A stretch of 5,207 bases of DNA. Source: CAYNVS01 sp964400725 (GTDB lineage Bacteria > Myxococcota_A > SURF-8 > CAYNVS01). Each line of letters starts with the position of its first letter. Position 1 is the first letter of the stretch. The notes beneath the pieces were generated by a model that was not told where the DNA came from, ran no database searches, and saw only the letters and a program-made list of their open reading frames with translations. Position numbers and translations under genes: made by a program. The DNA lies in contig CAYNVS010000096.1 of the NCBI GenBank assembly GCA_964400725.1, forward strand, positions 1-5,207, written 5' to 3'. Positions 5,029-5,207 of the stretch are shown piece after piece.

Positions 5029-5207
5029 CTACTCGGACGGTTCGTCGGACATTTCAGTCTGGGTAGGCGCGACGAGTTGGGCGGGTTCGGGCGTCGCGGT
5101 AGTTTCTTTCTTCTGCCCGCCAATTACCCACTCCTTCCCTACCCCGACCTCTTCGACCTTCGGCTTGTCCGGCTCGGCCACCCACTTCGACGGAGTCGCC
5201 TTCTTTT
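5029..5207 (-). CDS. Unknown protein, C-terminal tail only (5' end outside window)
   Basis: On the minus strand, a frame read from base 5205 is open for 58 codons to a TAG at 5029-5031, nine bases before the integrase start. The stop overlaps the integrase ribosome binding site by two bases, which is good evidence for a real upstream gene in the same operon. The visible part is hydrophilic and low in complexity, rich in Lys, Glu, Pro and Thr: KKATPSKWVAEPDKPKVEE near its start, one more ordered GKEWVIGG stretch, then a tail ending TEMSDEPSE. This looks like a disordered C-terminus. I cannot assign a family or function; a structural or DNA-associated phage protein is possible but unsupported. 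Confidence 0.65.
   Translation of the reverse strand, partial: KKATPSKWVAEPDKPKVEEVGVGKEWVIGGQKKETTATPEPAQLVAPTQTEMSDEPSE

Overview
The window looks like a tailed-phage (Caudoviricetes-type) prophage, or a mobile element built on one, in a bacterium. The genes are moderately GC-rich, have clear Shine-Dalgarno sites and overlap or abut closely. One stretch, about 2309-2700, is clearly AT-richer and holds no convincing gene. The sequence does not let me name a host lineage.

Layout. (1) 1-2308, plus strand: a packaging-end operon made of the C-terminal end of a beta-class DNA methyltransferase, a small-terminase-like protein and the large terminase (TerL), which overlaps the small terminase by ATGA. 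(2) 2309-2702: AT-rich and dense in symmetric motifs. These are three tandem 11-bp repeats abutting a 28-bp palindromic site with the 11-6-11 layout of a Xer/dif recombination site, a boxA-like motif, candidate divergent promoters and an operator-like palindrome with a third half-site. (3) 2703-4118, plus strand: a cassette of an optional 59-codon ORF, a DUF6036/AbiEii-like nucleotidyltransferase with a promoter whose predicted start is the A of its own ATG (leaderless), and a partner protein with a C-terminal winged-helix-like segment. (4) 4135-5207, minus strand: a XerC/D-like tyrosine recombinase with a full catalytic set, preceded by the Pro/Glu-rich C-terminal tail of an unknown protein.

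How it may fit together (inference): the phage packaging module ends at TerL. The nucleotidyltransferase/winged-helix pair resembles an AbiE/MNT-type toxin-antitoxin or abortive-infection cargo, inserted between the packaging module and the integrase. The symmetric dif-like site is the best candidate in the window for the crossover site of the recombinase at 4135-5019, or of host Xer proteins. The adjoining 11-bp repeats could be accessory binding sites. The most unusual parts of the window are this site with its phased repeats and the leaderless cassette.
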